Below are positions 8,472-16,497 of a DNA stretch of 64,000 nt, in pieces. This DNA comes from JAFTYO01 sp045613125 (GTDB taxonomy: Bacteria > Pseudomonadota > Alphaproteobacteria > RF32 > CAG-239), in NCBI GenBank assembly GCA_045613125.1, contig JAZLAM010000022.1, positions 124,001 to 188,000 on the forward strand. Reading direction: 5' to 3'. The notes below the pieces were generated by a model that was not told where the DNA came from, did not search any database, and saw only the letters and a program-made list of their open reading frames with translations. Positions within the stretch are counted from its first letter, which is position 1, and each line of letters begins with the position of its first letter. The position numbers and the translations under genes were made by a program.

Positions 8472-9159
8472 ATGGAAAATAAGAAGAAGCACCATAATAC
8501 AAAAACTCTTAAAAAGCAAAGTTTATCATCTCGAGTATTAAGCAAACTAAAAGCTTATTTATTCACGGGCATATTAGTTACAGCTCCAGTCACCATTACT
8601 TTTTATATGGCATATAAGCTGATTTTATTTATTGATACATCAATTGGTTCTTTGCTTGCGCCAAGTATTAAACCTAAAACTATATTTTCCGTTTAACATT
8701 CCCGGTATCGGACTAATTGTTTTAATTGGATCTCTTATTTTAATCGGAATGTTTACTACAGGATATTTTGGGCGTTTTTTTATTCGTTTAGGTGAACTGA
8801 TTGTTTCAAAAATGCCGTTTATATCCAGTATATATTCATTGTTAAAACAAGTTTTTGAAACTTTCTTTTCTGATAAAAAGCAATCTTTTAATCAGGTAGT
8901 ATTACTGGAATATCCTCGTAAAAATTTATGGGTTTTGGGTTTTGTAAGTGCCAAAACCCAAGGAGAAACAGCTAAAAAATTTACAGAGTCTATGCTAAAC
9001 GTGTTTGTTCCGACCACTCCAAATCCGACATCAGGATTTTTGCTCTTTGTACCTGAAAAAGATGTTATAAAGATGGATATGACAGTTGAAGAAGGATTAA
9101 AATTTGTCGTTTCTTGTGGTATAGTTACACCTGATATGGTAAATAATAAGAAGAAATAA
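8472..9159 (+). pseudogene. DUF502 membrane protein interrupted by a frameshift
   Basis: Two overlapping frames together make one DUF502 protein. The first (8472-8696) gives about 74 residues with the first membrane segment (LFTGILVTAPVTITFYMAYK) and stops at TAA. The second, usable from about 8680 to 9159, continues with FPFNIPGIGLIVLIGSLILIG (second membrane segment), LGELIVSKMPFISSIYSLLKQ and PNPTSGFLLFVP, all typical of the family. Removing one T from the TTTT near 8689-8692 would restore one frame of about 228 residues. This is either a real inactivating insertion, a homopolymer error in the assembly, or a +1 recoding site. The downstream half remains well conserved, which argues for a recent event or an error. 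It follows recJ by 3 bases. Confidence 0.8.
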
Positions 9160-9265
9160 ACTCTATCCTCTTATTGGTGCACCAAAGTTGACGAATTGTT
9201 GAACTCTATTGTTATAAATACCACCGCAATTAATGAAAAATATTAACTTGCGGAGATTACAACAA

Positions 9266-9298
9266 AAAACAGCTCAGATCTGAAATCTGAACTGTTTT
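9266..9298 (-). terminator. terminator of the orphan gene at 9307-9705
   Basis: AAAACAG/CTGTTTT plus TCAGAT/ATCTGA separated by one mismatch, with a 5-base loop. On the minus strand the stem runs into TTTTTTGTTG, 8 bases after the stop codon. Confidence 0.75.
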
Positions 9299-9306
9299 CG
9301 TGTAGT

Positions 9307-9705
9307 TTAGTTATTCTTTCTAACTATCTCAAACCATCGTTTTACAATGTGTCGTCTATAGTCCAAAAGATTGGGATATGAAACCTCAAAAGAATCTTTT
9401 AAAAGACCAATGTAGGCAAAAAGTATTTGTTTTACACCCCTAGGACAACTTGGTGAGTTATAATACTCTTCATAAAAAACGATAGCGTTTGCGTATCCAC
9501 ATGCATATAACAATAGGGTATCTTTGCTATTATCAGGATATGGAGATTTAACTCTTGTGTTAATCAAGTTATAAACTTTGTCTTTCTTTATGACGTTATT
9601 TATATACTCAATATCCTCTTCAGTAACTCTAATCTTAAAATAGGTTACCATATTTGCAAATGGAGGACCTAACCTATGCCACGTTTCTTTATCTAAAAAA
9701 TCCAT
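9307..9705 (-). CDS. hypothetical protein, 132 aa, orphan accessory gene
   Basis: A 132-residue soluble protein with no domain I can name. The middle (DTLLLYACGYANAIVFYEEYY) looks helical, and the C-terminus is basic (HIVKRWFEIVRKNN). It has its own terminator and no evident Shine-Dalgarno sequence before the ATG. It sits alone in a patch bounded by the recJ/DUF502 unit on one side and the duplicated 3' end of tRNA-Leu(CAG) on the other, which suggests an acquired gene. No integrase or toxin motif is seen. The coding assignment rests on frame length, a plausible protein composition and the matching terminator. Confidence 0.6.
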   Translation of the reverse strand: MDFLDKETWHRLGPPFANMVTYFKIRVTEEDIEYINNVIKKDKVYNLINTRVKSPYPDNSKDTLLLYACGYANAIVFYEEYYNSPSCPRGVKQILFAYIGLLKDSFEVSYPNLLDYRRHIVKRWFEIVRKNN

Positions 9706-9789
9706 AATTATAAAATTTAAAAGTTAAACATACTAATTAATTTTGTGCCTCTACCATTACCACAGTTTTCAATTTTTTGCAATAAAAAA

Positions 9790-9809
9790 ATCCCCGCATT
9801 TGCGGGGAT
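9790..9809 (-). terminator. GC-rich hairpin with T-run on the minus strand
   Basis: ATCCCCGCA / TGCGGGGAT with a 2-base loop. The plus-strand left flank is a 7-base A-run, so it terminates minus-strand transcripts. No gene ends directly upstream of it on that strand; the sequence before it is the duplicated tRNA end. Confidence 0.75.
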
Positions 9810-9816
9810 GAGAAAC

Positions 9817-9832
9817 TTGGTGCTCTGAAAAG
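9817..9832 (-). repeat. second copy of the 3' end of tRNA-Leu(CAG), attachment-site-like
   Basis: The 16 bases TTGGTGCTCTGAAAAG are identical to 9993-10008, which cover the CCA, discriminator and 3' acceptor strand of the neighbouring tRNA-Leu. Identity stops sharply on both sides. Duplicated tRNA 3' ends are the classic footprint of site-specific integration (attL/attR). The copies are only 176 bases apart, so any element has been lost or reduced. Confidence 0.55.
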
Positions 9833-9842
9833 AAACGCTAAG

Positions 9843-9870
9843 TAAAAAAGCAAGCAACCTTGCTTTTTTA
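9843..9870. terminator. symmetric hairpin, probable bidirectional terminator
   Basis: A perfect 12-bp inverted repeat TAAAAAAGCAAG / CTTGCTTTTTTA with a CAAC loop gives a T-run on either strand. It lies between the two copies of the tRNA 3' end. The rest of 9871-9960 holds no open frame longer than 14 codons and no RNA I recognise. Confidence 0.65.
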
Positions 9871-9971
9871 TCTGCAAGTTCTTTGTAACATCTTAATGAG
9901 CAAGGGAGTTTTAACGACCACAGCGAATTTAGATGCCTAAGCCATAGTCCTTTTAGGTTACAAAAAAAAAT

Positions 9972-9985
9972 CTCCCCGAAGGGAG
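9972..9985 (-). terminator. terminator behind tRNA-Leu(CAG)
   Basis: CTCCC / GGGAG closed by a CGAA loop, followed on the minus strand by a long T-run (A-run at 9962-9970), 8 bases past the tRNA CCA. Confidence 0.8.
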
Positions 9986-9993
9986 TTTTTTAT

Positions 9994-10080
9994 TGGTGCT
10001 CTGAAAAGGACTTGAACCTTCACGAGAATTCTCTCACAAGTACCTGAAACTTGCGCGTCTACCAATTCCGCCACCAGAGC
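9994..10080 (-). tRNA. tRNA-Leu (anticodon CAG)
   Basis: Class II tRNA of 87 nt with encoded CCA. The acceptor stem GCTCTGG pairs with TCAGAGC (one G-U), the D arm is GGCGGAATTGGTAGACGC, the anticodon stem CAAGT/ACTTG carries loop TTCAGGT, and there is a long variable arm and TTCAAGT in the T arm. Its last 15 bases, plus one base beyond the CCA, recur at 9817-9832. Confidence 0.95.
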
Positions 10081-10133
10081 ACTAAAACACCTGTTTAAAT
10101 AGGCGTTTTTTTAATTGCTGTCAATCAATTTTT

Positions 10134-10943
10134 TTAAAAAATTCCATTAGAGTACAAAATTAGCACGCCACCCAAAATCACCCTATAAATCACAAATGGT
10201 AAAAAGGTAAATTTTTGAAGCCACTTCATCATAGCAAAAATAACCATCATAGAAAAAATAAACGAAAATCCTATTGCATCAATTACATTTCCAATTTCTG
10301 TTATATTTGAACTTTTATACAATCTGTACAATTCTAAAGCACCTGCAGCAGCAATTGTAGGAATAGAAAGCAACATTGAAAATTTTGCGGCATCGCTTCG
10401 GTTTACGCCTAAAAACCTTGCCATCGTTATAGTAACTCCTGATCGGCTTGTTCCCGGTATTAAAGCCAAACATTGCGCCAAACCGATAAATAAAGCGTCT
10501 TTAAAACTTATATCTGATGTATTTTTAGAGCTTTGTCCTTTTTTATCTGCCACATATAAAATTAGTCCGTAAATCAATATTGTCCAACCTATTATTTTAG
10601 GATTTCTAAAATATTCCATCCCAAAATTTCTCAAACAAAAACCCATAATCAATGCGGGTATAGATGCCAAAACTATTTGATATGCAAGACGATTTCCCTG
10701 ATTTGAAAAATCAGGGAAAAAACATTTAGATACCACCCCTTTGATTATCTCTATAATATCTTTATAAAAATATATAATTACCGCAACAATTGATCCTATA
10801 TGCAGAGCAATATCAACTGCCAAACCTTGATCTTCAAAAGGTGTAAATTCGGCAAACAATATCAAATGTCCGGAAGAGCTAATCGGTAAAAATTCGGTAA
10901 TACCTTGAACAATAGACAACCAAACAGTTTGCAATATAGACAT
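10134..10943 (-). CDS. uppP: undecaprenyl-diphosphatase
   Basis: UppP (BacA) dephosphorylates undecaprenyl diphosphate, recycling the lipid carrier for peptidoglycan and O-antigen. The 269-residue polytopic membrane protein carries both family signatures: GITEFLPISSSGH at 14-26 and PGTSRSG at 163-169, with several hydrophobic helices between and after. Length is normal. It starts 3 bases after the stop of the M23 peptidase gene, so these two envelope genes are an operon, itself overlapping xseA upstream. Confidence 0.95.
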   Translation of the reverse strand: MSILQTVWLSIVQGITEFLPISSSGHLILFAEFTPFEDQGLAVDIALHIGSIVAVIIYFYKDIIEIIKGVVSKCFFPDFSNQGNRLAYQIVLASIPALIMGFCLRNFGMEYFRNPKIIGWTILIYGLILYVADKKGQSSKNTSDISFKDALFIGLAQCLALIPGTSRSGVTITMARFLGVNRSDAAKFSMLLSIPTIAAAGALELYRLYKSSNITEIGNVIDAIGFSFIFSMMVIFAMMKWLQKFTFLPFVIYRVILGGVLILYSNGIF

Positions 10944-10946
10944 TAT

Positions 10947-11792
10947 TTAATCCTTAGCTATGAATACTTTACAATTTTCTTTATTATTTTCTAACAATGA
11001 ATGAGGTCTAAATCTTATATCATTAAGTGTTACCCCCCAGTGTAAATGAGGTCCGGTTGCTCTACCGGTAGCGCCGACAAGTCCTATAACATCGCCTTTT
11101 TTAACATTTTGATCTTCATTGACTAAAACCTTACTAAGATGCGCATAAATCGTCTTTAAGCCTTGTCCATGATCAATAATTACCATATTTCCGGAATAAA
11201 AATAGTTTCCTCCGGCAAGTAAAACCTTTCCATCTCCTGAAGCTCTTATTTTTGTTCCTTCCGGTGCTGCTATATCCACACCGGTATGAGGACTTTTAGG
11301 AACATTATTGAATATACGTTGATTACCAAAATATCCGCTTATTCTACCATCAAGCGGTAAGATAAAACCTTTTTTCCAATGTTGCGAATCTGTACCACTC
11401 TTATTTAGAGCATTTTTCACATCCGTTCTTTCTCTTAAAATTTCACTTTCATCGTTAGCAGAAGGCGTAACCTTATTTTGCGCTACCCCTTTAATACTTT
11501 GAACATTCCAATTATGTTTTTTTACTTTTACATCATATTGTTTAGATATATTATCATTATAAATAACTTCTAAGACCTTATTTGGGCTTTCATCGCGTGA
11601 TAGCGCAATTAAAAATTCGCCTTCATCATTTACATCATACTCTTTACCGGAAAATTTTATTTTTTTAGCACCTTGCGCTATACCATATAAAAGCTCACCT
11701 TGTTCCACATTACCGCAAAGTTCCACTTCTTTAGCAAACGTTTCGTAGCAAAATAAAAAGCTACAAATCAAACAAATCAAACTGTTCCGCAT
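10947..11792 (-). CDS. M23 family metallopeptidase (LytM domain), exported
   Basis: A 281-residue protein with an N-terminal signal peptide (cut probably after FA at about residue 20) and a C-terminal M23 domain from about 145. Zinc ligands and catalytic residues are visible: H169 and D173 in HTGVD, H218 in YAHLS, and H249/H251 in PHLHWG. M23 enzymes cut peptide cross-links in the cell wall or act as activators of amidases; all ligands are present here, so activity is likely. The middle (60-140) has no recognised domain. The start lies 32 bases inside the xseA coding region and is preceded by GGAG, indicating translational coupling; uppP follows. Confidence 0.9.
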   Translation of the reverse strand: MRNSLICLICSFLFCYETFAKEVELCGNVEQGELLYGIAQGAKKIKFSGKEYDVNDEGEFLIALSRDESPNKVLEVIYNDNISKQYDVKVKKHNWNVQSIKGVAQNKVTPSANDESEILRERTDVKNALNKSGTDSQHWKKGFILPLDGRISGYFGNQRIFNNVPKSPHTGVDIAAPEGTKIRASGDGKVLLAGGNYFYSGNMVIIDHGQGLKTIYAHLSKVLVNEDQNVKKGDVIGLVGATGRATGPHLHWGVTLNDIRFRPHSLLENNKENCKVFIAKD

Positions 11793-13056
11793 CTCTATTC
11801 TCCACGACCTTTGTTTTTACTATACCATCAACAAAACGTATGTTTAATTCTCCACTTTTTTTTGCATGTGAAGCATCATAAAGCGTTTTAAAATGCCTAT
11901 CTGTCACCCAAGCAAAGCCTCGTTTTAATACGCTATCTATAGAAACACTTTCCATTCTTGAAGACAAAGAACCTAACATTGTTTTTTGTTTCTCAACTAT
12001 ATTATTTATCAAATACGGTTTTAATCCGACCAAACCTACGTTTTGCTGTTTTATTCCCATATAATTAGATATTACCATTTTAATCCGCTCGGATATATCA
12101 TCAAGTTTTTGTTGATTTTCCAATATAATTTGTTCTAAATTAGGAATTCCTCTCTCTAGACCTTCAATTTTTTGTTCATATTCTTTAAGTAAACGATACA
12201 TTGCATTTAAGATTCTTCCTTGATACGAAGATAAAGCAAACATCAAATCTGATTTAACAGGAACGGCAAATTCGGCCGCACCCGTAGGCGTAGGCGCTCT
12301 AACATCTGCAACATAATCAATCAACATAGTATCTGTTTCATGCCCTACTGCAGAAATAATCGGTATCTGGCTGTTATAAACTGCTCTTATGACCACTTCT
12401 TCATTGAAAGGCCATAAATCTTCCAAACTTCCACCTCCTCGAGCCACTATTATAACATCGGGTCTGGGGATATTAATTATCGGAAGCTTATTAAAGCCAT
12501 CTATAGCTGTTGCTATTTTATCCGCCGCCCCCTCACCTTGTACTGGTGTAGGCCAAACAATGACATGCGTCGGAAAACGGTCACTCACACGATGGATAAT
12601 ATCTCTAATAACTGCCCCTGAAGGACTGGTAACCACACCTATAACTTTCGGCAAAAATGGAATTTTTTGTTTATGTGCTACATCGAACAAACCTTCTTGC
12701 AAAAATTTTTGCTTTCTTTCTTCCAAAAGCTTTAATAAAGCACCTGTTCCTGCAATTTCTAAACGCTCTATTACCAATTGATATGATGACTTTCCGGCAA
12801 AAGTAGTTATTTTTCCGGTTGCAATCACTTCCAAACCATCTTCTATTTTAACATTAAGAGCTGAAGCGACACCCTTCCAGCAAACAGCTGATAATACAGC
12901 ATTAGCATCTTTTAGAGATAAATACCAATGTCCGGAATCAGCTTTTTTCGCACCAAAAATTTCACCTCTAACCCTAACCTGATTAAAAGTTGTTTCCACA
13001 CATTTTTTTATGGCAAAAGAAATTTCGCTTACACTATATTCTACCAATTGCAACAT
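11761..13056 (-). CDS. xseA: exodeoxyribonuclease VII large subunit
   Basis: XseA with XseB forms exonuclease VII, which chops single-stranded DNA into oligonucleotides. The protein of 431 residues has the N-terminal OB fold (VRVRGEIFGAKK, GHWYLSLKD), the catalytic core with VGVVTSPSGAVIRDI, DVIIVARGGGSLEDLWPFNEE and AVGHETDTMLIDYVADVRAPTPTGAAE, then a coiled coil and a C-terminal RGFAWV segment. I chose the ATG at 13056 because AGAGG sits 5 bases before it; the ATG at 13071 would add five residues. No small-subunit gene (xseB) is adjacent. The 3' end overlaps the M23 gene. Confidence 0.93.
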   Translation of the reverse strand: MLQLVEYSVSEISFAIKKCVETTFNQVRVRGEIFGAKKADSGHWYLSLKDANAVLSAVCWKGVASALNVKIEDGLEVIATGKITTFAGKSSYQLVIERLEIAGTGALLKLLEERKQKFLQEGLFDVAHKQKIPFLPKVIGVVTSPSGAVIRDIIHRVSDRFPTHVIVWPTPVQGEGAADKIATAIDGFNKLPIINIPRPDVIIVARGGGSLEDLWPFNEEVVIRAVYNSQIPIISAVGHETDTMLIDYVADVRAPTPTGAAEFAVPVKSDLMFALSSYQGRILNAMYRLLKEYEQKIEGLERGIPNLEQIILENQQKLDDISERIKMVISNYMGIKQQNVGLVGLKPYLINNIVEKQKTMLGSLSSRMESVSIDSVLKRGFAWVTDRHFKTLYDASHAKKSGELNIRFVDGIVKTKVVENRDAEQFDLFDL

Positions 13057-13195
13057 ACTATCCTCTATCATACTTTATATTTTAATAGTATATCTAACAG
13101 ATGCAATAATTAAAAGTATTTACAAACAAAAAAGATATTGCATTTCACGTTTTAAAAAATTATTATGGAAGAAATTAATTTTATGGGAGATTCTT

Positions 13196-13369
13196 ATGTC
13201 TAAAATTCCTTTAGTAAAACCATTAAGCAAAGTTGCCGTAGGAAGACGCCTAACCGGAATATTTAGTATATTTCAAGCATTAAGCTTTGCCTTAGCGTCT
13301 GCTTTTGTATCTGTTATTTCTAATGCAAAAGACGGGATTACCAATCAAAACGATAAAGGTAGAGAATAG
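13196..13369 (+). CDS. 57-aa single-span membrane protein, unknown
   Basis: A small gene with a GGGAG ribosome binding site 8 bases before the ATG. The product has a basic N-terminus (SKIPLVKPLSKVAVGRR), one hydrophobic segment at about residues 24-43 (IFSIFQALSFALASAFVSVI) and a polar tail, so a single-pass inner-membrane peptide is likely. It precedes the 137-residue unknown gene by 8 bases and stands first in the cassette ending with a zeta-toxin-like kinase. The frame is open further upstream to 13010, but that part is antisense to xseA and has no start signal. Function is unknown. Confidence 0.6.
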   Translation: MSKIPLVKPLSKVAVGRRLTGIFSIFQALSFALASAFVSVISNAKDGITNQNDKGRE

Positions 13370-13377
13370 GATACGTT

Positions 13378-13791
13378 ATGGAAAAGTTTGAGATAATTCC
13401 TGCAGAATTTTACTTTGATAAAATTGGTGTTATTGTAAAAGTAGAATTAAACGAAGACCATGTTTTTAGAGGTGAACTGGTGTATGATGGTCGCAATCAA
13501 ATCATATTCAATCGTAATGATAAGAAATTTTTTCTTCTTACCCAGATAGCACCTAATATTCGTAAACGTATATTAAAGAGCAAATATGTCACAATTGCAG
13601 AATATTTTAACGATGAAATTATGCAGGCATATGACATAAGTGTGCGCTTGACAGATGAAATTCCAGGTGAAGATAACTACATGGAAGAAATGCAAAAATA
13701 TATTGAAAAACTTAAATCAGATTTAGGTAATGAGAAGTTTAACGAATTAAAAAGACAAGCCATACATTCGTTTGACCAATTAATGCAATAG
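13378..13791 (+). CDS. hypothetical protein, 137 aa
   Basis: A soluble, charged protein of 137 residues. The N-terminal half looks like a beta-rich domain (GVIVKVELNEDHVFRGELVY, then FNRNDKKFFLLTQI). The C-terminal half is helical with an acidic stretch (RLTDEIPGEDNYMEEMQKYI). I recognise no family. AGGA precedes the ATG at good spacing. It lies second in a four-gene same-strand cassette, 8 bases after the membrane peptide and 12 before the 59-residue gene coupled to the zeta-like kinase. It could be an antitoxin or an accessory factor, but that is inference from position only. Confidence 0.65.
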   Translation: MEKFEIIPAEFYFDKIGVIVKVELNEDHVFRGELVYDGRNQIIFNRNDKKFFLLTQIAPNIRKRILKSKYVTIAEYFNDEIMQAYDISVRLTDEIPGEDNYMEEMQKYIEKLKSDLGNEKFNELKRQAIHSFDQLMQ

Positions 13792-13803
13792 AAAGTAAAA
13801 TTA

Positions 13804-13983
13804 ATGATGGAATATTTGAAAAGAAAACTTTGCAAAATTAAATCTTCTGACTTTGATAAAATCAGATTTCCACGATACTATGAGGAAAACGGTTCTTTAA
13901 TCAAAGAATATGAAAATGGTGAAATGTGGGAAGTTGCTTTAGATGAAAGCCATCATGAAGTTTTATTAAAGAGGTTAAAATGA
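13804..13983 (+). CDS. 59-aa protein coupled to the zeta-like kinase, antitoxin candidate
   Basis: A short frame of 60 codons starting with tandem ATGs at 13804 and 13807. The product is strongly charged, with a basic N-terminus (YLKRKLCKIK) and a mixed acidic C-terminal half ending in KRLK. Its TGA overlaps the ATG of the next gene (ATGA at 13980-13983), the coupling usual for toxin-antitoxin partners. No known antitoxin fold is recognised, and the shape differs from the helical epsilon antitoxin. The assignment as antitoxin is inference from size, position and overlap. Confidence 0.6.
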   Translation: MMEYLKRKLCKIKSSDFDKIRFPRYYEENGSLIKEYENGEMWEVALDESHHEVLLKRLK

Positions 13984-14678
13984 GCAAACAAAGTTGGATG
14001 GTTATAATTGCAGGTCCTAATGGTGCCGGTAAATCTACTTTTTATCACCAGATCTTAAAAAGTGATCCTTTATTTAAAAATGCCCCTTTTGTTAATTTGG
14101 ATAATTATGCTAAAGAAATGGTTACCCAAAAGGGGGGAACTACTGAGGATTATTTTATTCAGGCCGGCCGTAAAGTTCGGCAAAATATTGATAACTATTT
14201 CAAAAAAAAGAAAAGCTTTATTTATGAAACTACAGCATCTGGCATTACCCATCTTAAAACAATGGAAAATGCTCGTAATAGAGGCTACAAGGTAGCAACA
14301 ATTTTTATCGGACTTTCAAAGGTAGAACTATCTCATCTTCGTGTACAGCAGAGGGTGAATGAAGGTGGTCACAACGTATCATCAGAAGATATCGAACGCC
14401 GTTTTCCAAAAGTAATTAAAAATTTCCCCGATATGTTAGCTCGTAGCGACATTGCTGCAGTTTTTGACAACTCTGGTAAAGATCCCTACAAACTCATATT
14501 TTTGATGGATAAGTATCATTTTCGTGTGTTCTATTCATATCCTCGTTGGGTTAAGGAAGCAACCAAGGGAAGAAACACCAATAAAAACTTTATTTTTGTT
14601 AATGCAAATGATATTAAAGGGAACAAAAAAGATTTCTTTACTAAAATTGCCAAGCGACTATTTTTAAATACAAAATAA
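13980..14678 (+). CDS. zeta-toxin-like P-loop kinase (COG4185 type)
   Basis: A 232-residue P-loop protein with Walker A GPNGAGKS at 12-19, a strand ending in YETTASG at about 82-88, the R-rich segment RVQQRVNEGGHNV at 121-133 and RRFPKVIKNF at about 140-149. These are hallmarks of the zeta-toxin / predicted ATPase family. Classical zeta toxins phosphorylate UDP-N-acetylglucosamine and block wall synthesis, but many chromosomal members of this subgroup are uncharacterised. The kinase-like core looks complete. The gene is the last of a four-gene cassette and starts in a 4-base ATGA overlap with a 59-residue gene. It faces dnaG across an AT-only inverted repeat (14677-14705), which may act as a weak terminator. 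Confidence 0.85.
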   Translation: MSKQSWMVIIAGPNGAGKSTFYHQILKSDPLFKNAPFVNLDNYAKEMVTQKGGTTEDYFIQAGRKVRQNIDNYFKKKKSFIYETTASGITHLKTMENARNRGYKVATIFIGLSKVELSHLRVQQRVNEGGHNVSSEDIERRFPKVIKNFPDMLARSDIAAVFDNSGKDPYKLIFLMDKYHFRVFYSYPRWVKEATKGRNTNKNFIFVNANDIKGNKKDFFTKIAKRLFLNTK

Positions 14679-14696
14679 AAATTAAATTACCTGATT

Positions 14697-16481
14697 TTAA
14701 TTTTTATTATTTTCCTGCATCAACATATCTCTTTCAGCTTTTAAATTAAGATAGTTTTGATAATCGGTATCATCAGCCATATTTTTTTCAAGCTTAATTT
14801 TATATTCATTGATATCTCTGTTCAATTCTTTTATTTGGACTGCTATCATTAAACAATCTATTTGGCGCTTGATATCATTAATACGCGGATTTTGAGATTT
14901 TAACATCCCTATTTCCCACAAAGAATCAATCTTATCTTCAAAACCGAATAACTTTAACTGTCTCAACAATTCTGTAGATAAAATTTCCGGATTTTCATGA
15001 AAAATATCAATTACACGTTGCATCATATCGTACAAATTAAATTTTGAGATATCAAACATTAAAATTTTTTCTTCAAAATCTCCTATCAATTCAGGAAATT
15101 GTATCATACTTGCTAAAATAAAACGAATATCAATATCAGCCAATACCGGTTTAATGGTATTAGACTTTCTCTTATAAATATTTTGTTTTACAGCATATGT
15201 TTTTAACGCACCTTTTCCGAAAGTTTCATATATCCGTTTTTTCATCTCCTGCACATAATAGCTTCTAACTTTTTCATCACCTATTTTCGACACTTCTTCC
15301 ATTAGCGTTTTTTCTATTAGTGCTTTTTGCTCTGGGGTAGATGATGGCTTATCTTTAATATTTTTATCCCATAAAAGTTGCATCAGTGGAGTAGTATGTT
15401 GCATCAATGATAAAAATTCATCCTTACCTTTGAGTTTTAGGAATTCATCCGGATCAAGCTTCTCAGGTAAAAACATAAATTTTAAAGAATGACCGGCTTT
15501 TAATATGGGCAAAGCTCTTTCAACTGAACGTAGCGCAGCCTTCTGACCTGCATTATCGCCATCAAAACAAAGAATCGGTTCTGGCACAATTTTCCATGCT
15601 AGCTTAATTTGTTCTTCAGTTAAAGCTGTTCCCATAGGAGCAGCGGCATAACCAAAACCAAATTTATCCAGTGCTATAACATCCATATAACCTTCACATA
15701 TAAGAAAATTTCTTGCCTTATATCCTTCATCTTTAGCATAATTGATATTATAAAGAGCTCTTCTTTTATTAAAAATAGGTGTTTCAGGAGAATTTAAATA
15801 TTTAGGTTGCCCATCACCCATAATACGGCCACCAAAGGCCACCACTCTAGACTTACTATCAAGTATCGGAATAATAACTCGGTCTCTAAAAAAATCATGA
15901 GCCAATCGATTTTGGGTGTCAGGAGTGACTATCAATCCTAATTCAGACATATCATGTTCACTTACACCTTTGGCAGCAAGATATGCTTTAAGACCATTAT
16001 TGTTAGGGGCATAACCTAAACGAAATTTTTTAATCAATTCGTCATCTATTCCGCGTCCATAAAAATATTCTAAACCATGAGCACCAACCGGCATATACAA
16101 ATTTTTTTCATAATATGCCGTTGCCAGTTCCATAATATCATACAACGACTGTTGCTTTTCTTGTTCTGCTGTTTTTTCTTTTGAAAACTTAGGCATAGGT
16201 AAACCAGCTTTTCGGGATAATTTTTCTAAAGCATCTATAAACGGAAGATTATTTGCCTCCATTTCAAACTTGACGATATCACCGTGAGCTCCACACCCGA
16301 AACAATGATAAAAACCTTTAACCTCATTTACAGTAAAAGATGGTGTTTTTTCGTTATGGAAGGGACAAAGTCCTAAATATTCACGACCTTTGCGGGTAAG
16401 CTTTACCTTTTCAGACACAACATCTGCAATAGAAACCTTATCCCTTAACTCTTCTATAAATTTTTGTAAATTATTTTCCAT
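14697..16481 (-). CDS. dnaG: DNA primase
   Basis: DnaG makes RNA primers at the replication fork. The 594-residue protein has the CHC2 zinc ribbon (C39, H42, C60, C63), the RNA polymerase-like core with the Toprim glutamate in EGYMD near residue 264, PMGTALTEEQ, and DGDNAGQKAA near 312-321, and a C-terminal helicase-binding region. Length is normal. It lies 16 bases after yqeY on the same strand, as in many Alphaproteobacteria; rpoD, often next, is not present here, the zeta cassette occupying the downstream side. Confidence 0.96.
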   Translation of the reverse strand: MENNLQKFIEELRDKVSIADVVSEKVKLTRKGREYLGLCPFHNEKTPSFTVNEVKGFYHCFGCGAHGDIVKFEMEANNLPFIDALEKLSRKAGLPMPKFSKEKTAEQEKQQSLYDIMELATAYYEKNLYMPVGAHGLEYFYGRGIDDELIKKFRLGYAPNNNGLKAYLAAKGVSEHDMSELGLIVTPDTQNRLAHDFFRDRVIIPILDSKSRVVAFGGRIMGDGQPKYLNSPETPIFNKRRALYNINYAKDEGYKARNFLICEGYMDVIALDKFGFGYAAAPMGTALTEEQIKLAWKIVPEPILCFDGDNAGQKAALRSVERALPILKAGHSLKFMFLPEKLDPDEFLKLKGKDEFLSLMQHTTPLMQLLWDKNIKDKPSSTPEQKALIEKTLMEEVSKIGDEKVRSYYVQEMKKRIYETFGKGALKTYAVKQNIYKRKSNTIKPVLADIDIRFILASMIQFPELIGDFEEKILMFDISKFNLYDMMQRVIDIFHENPEILSTELLRQLKLFGFEDKIDSLWEIGMLKSQNPRINDIKRQIDCLMIAVQIKELNRDINEYKIKLEKNMADDTDYQNYLNLKAERDMLMQENNKN

Positions 16482-16497
16482 AACACCAACACTATGT

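Noticed and set aside
9174..9185. Perfect palindrome TTGGTGCACCAA downstream of DUF502
   Set aside because: Twelve-base palindromes are expected by chance in 64 kb; there is no second copy or promoter context to support an operator. Only its partial match to the tRNA-Leu end was kept, as weak support in the attachment-site finding.
13010..13195. Upstream extension of the 57-residue gene to a 119-residue protein
   Set aside because: The extension overlaps xseA antisense and lacks a start signal, while a GGGAG site precedes the ATG at 13196.
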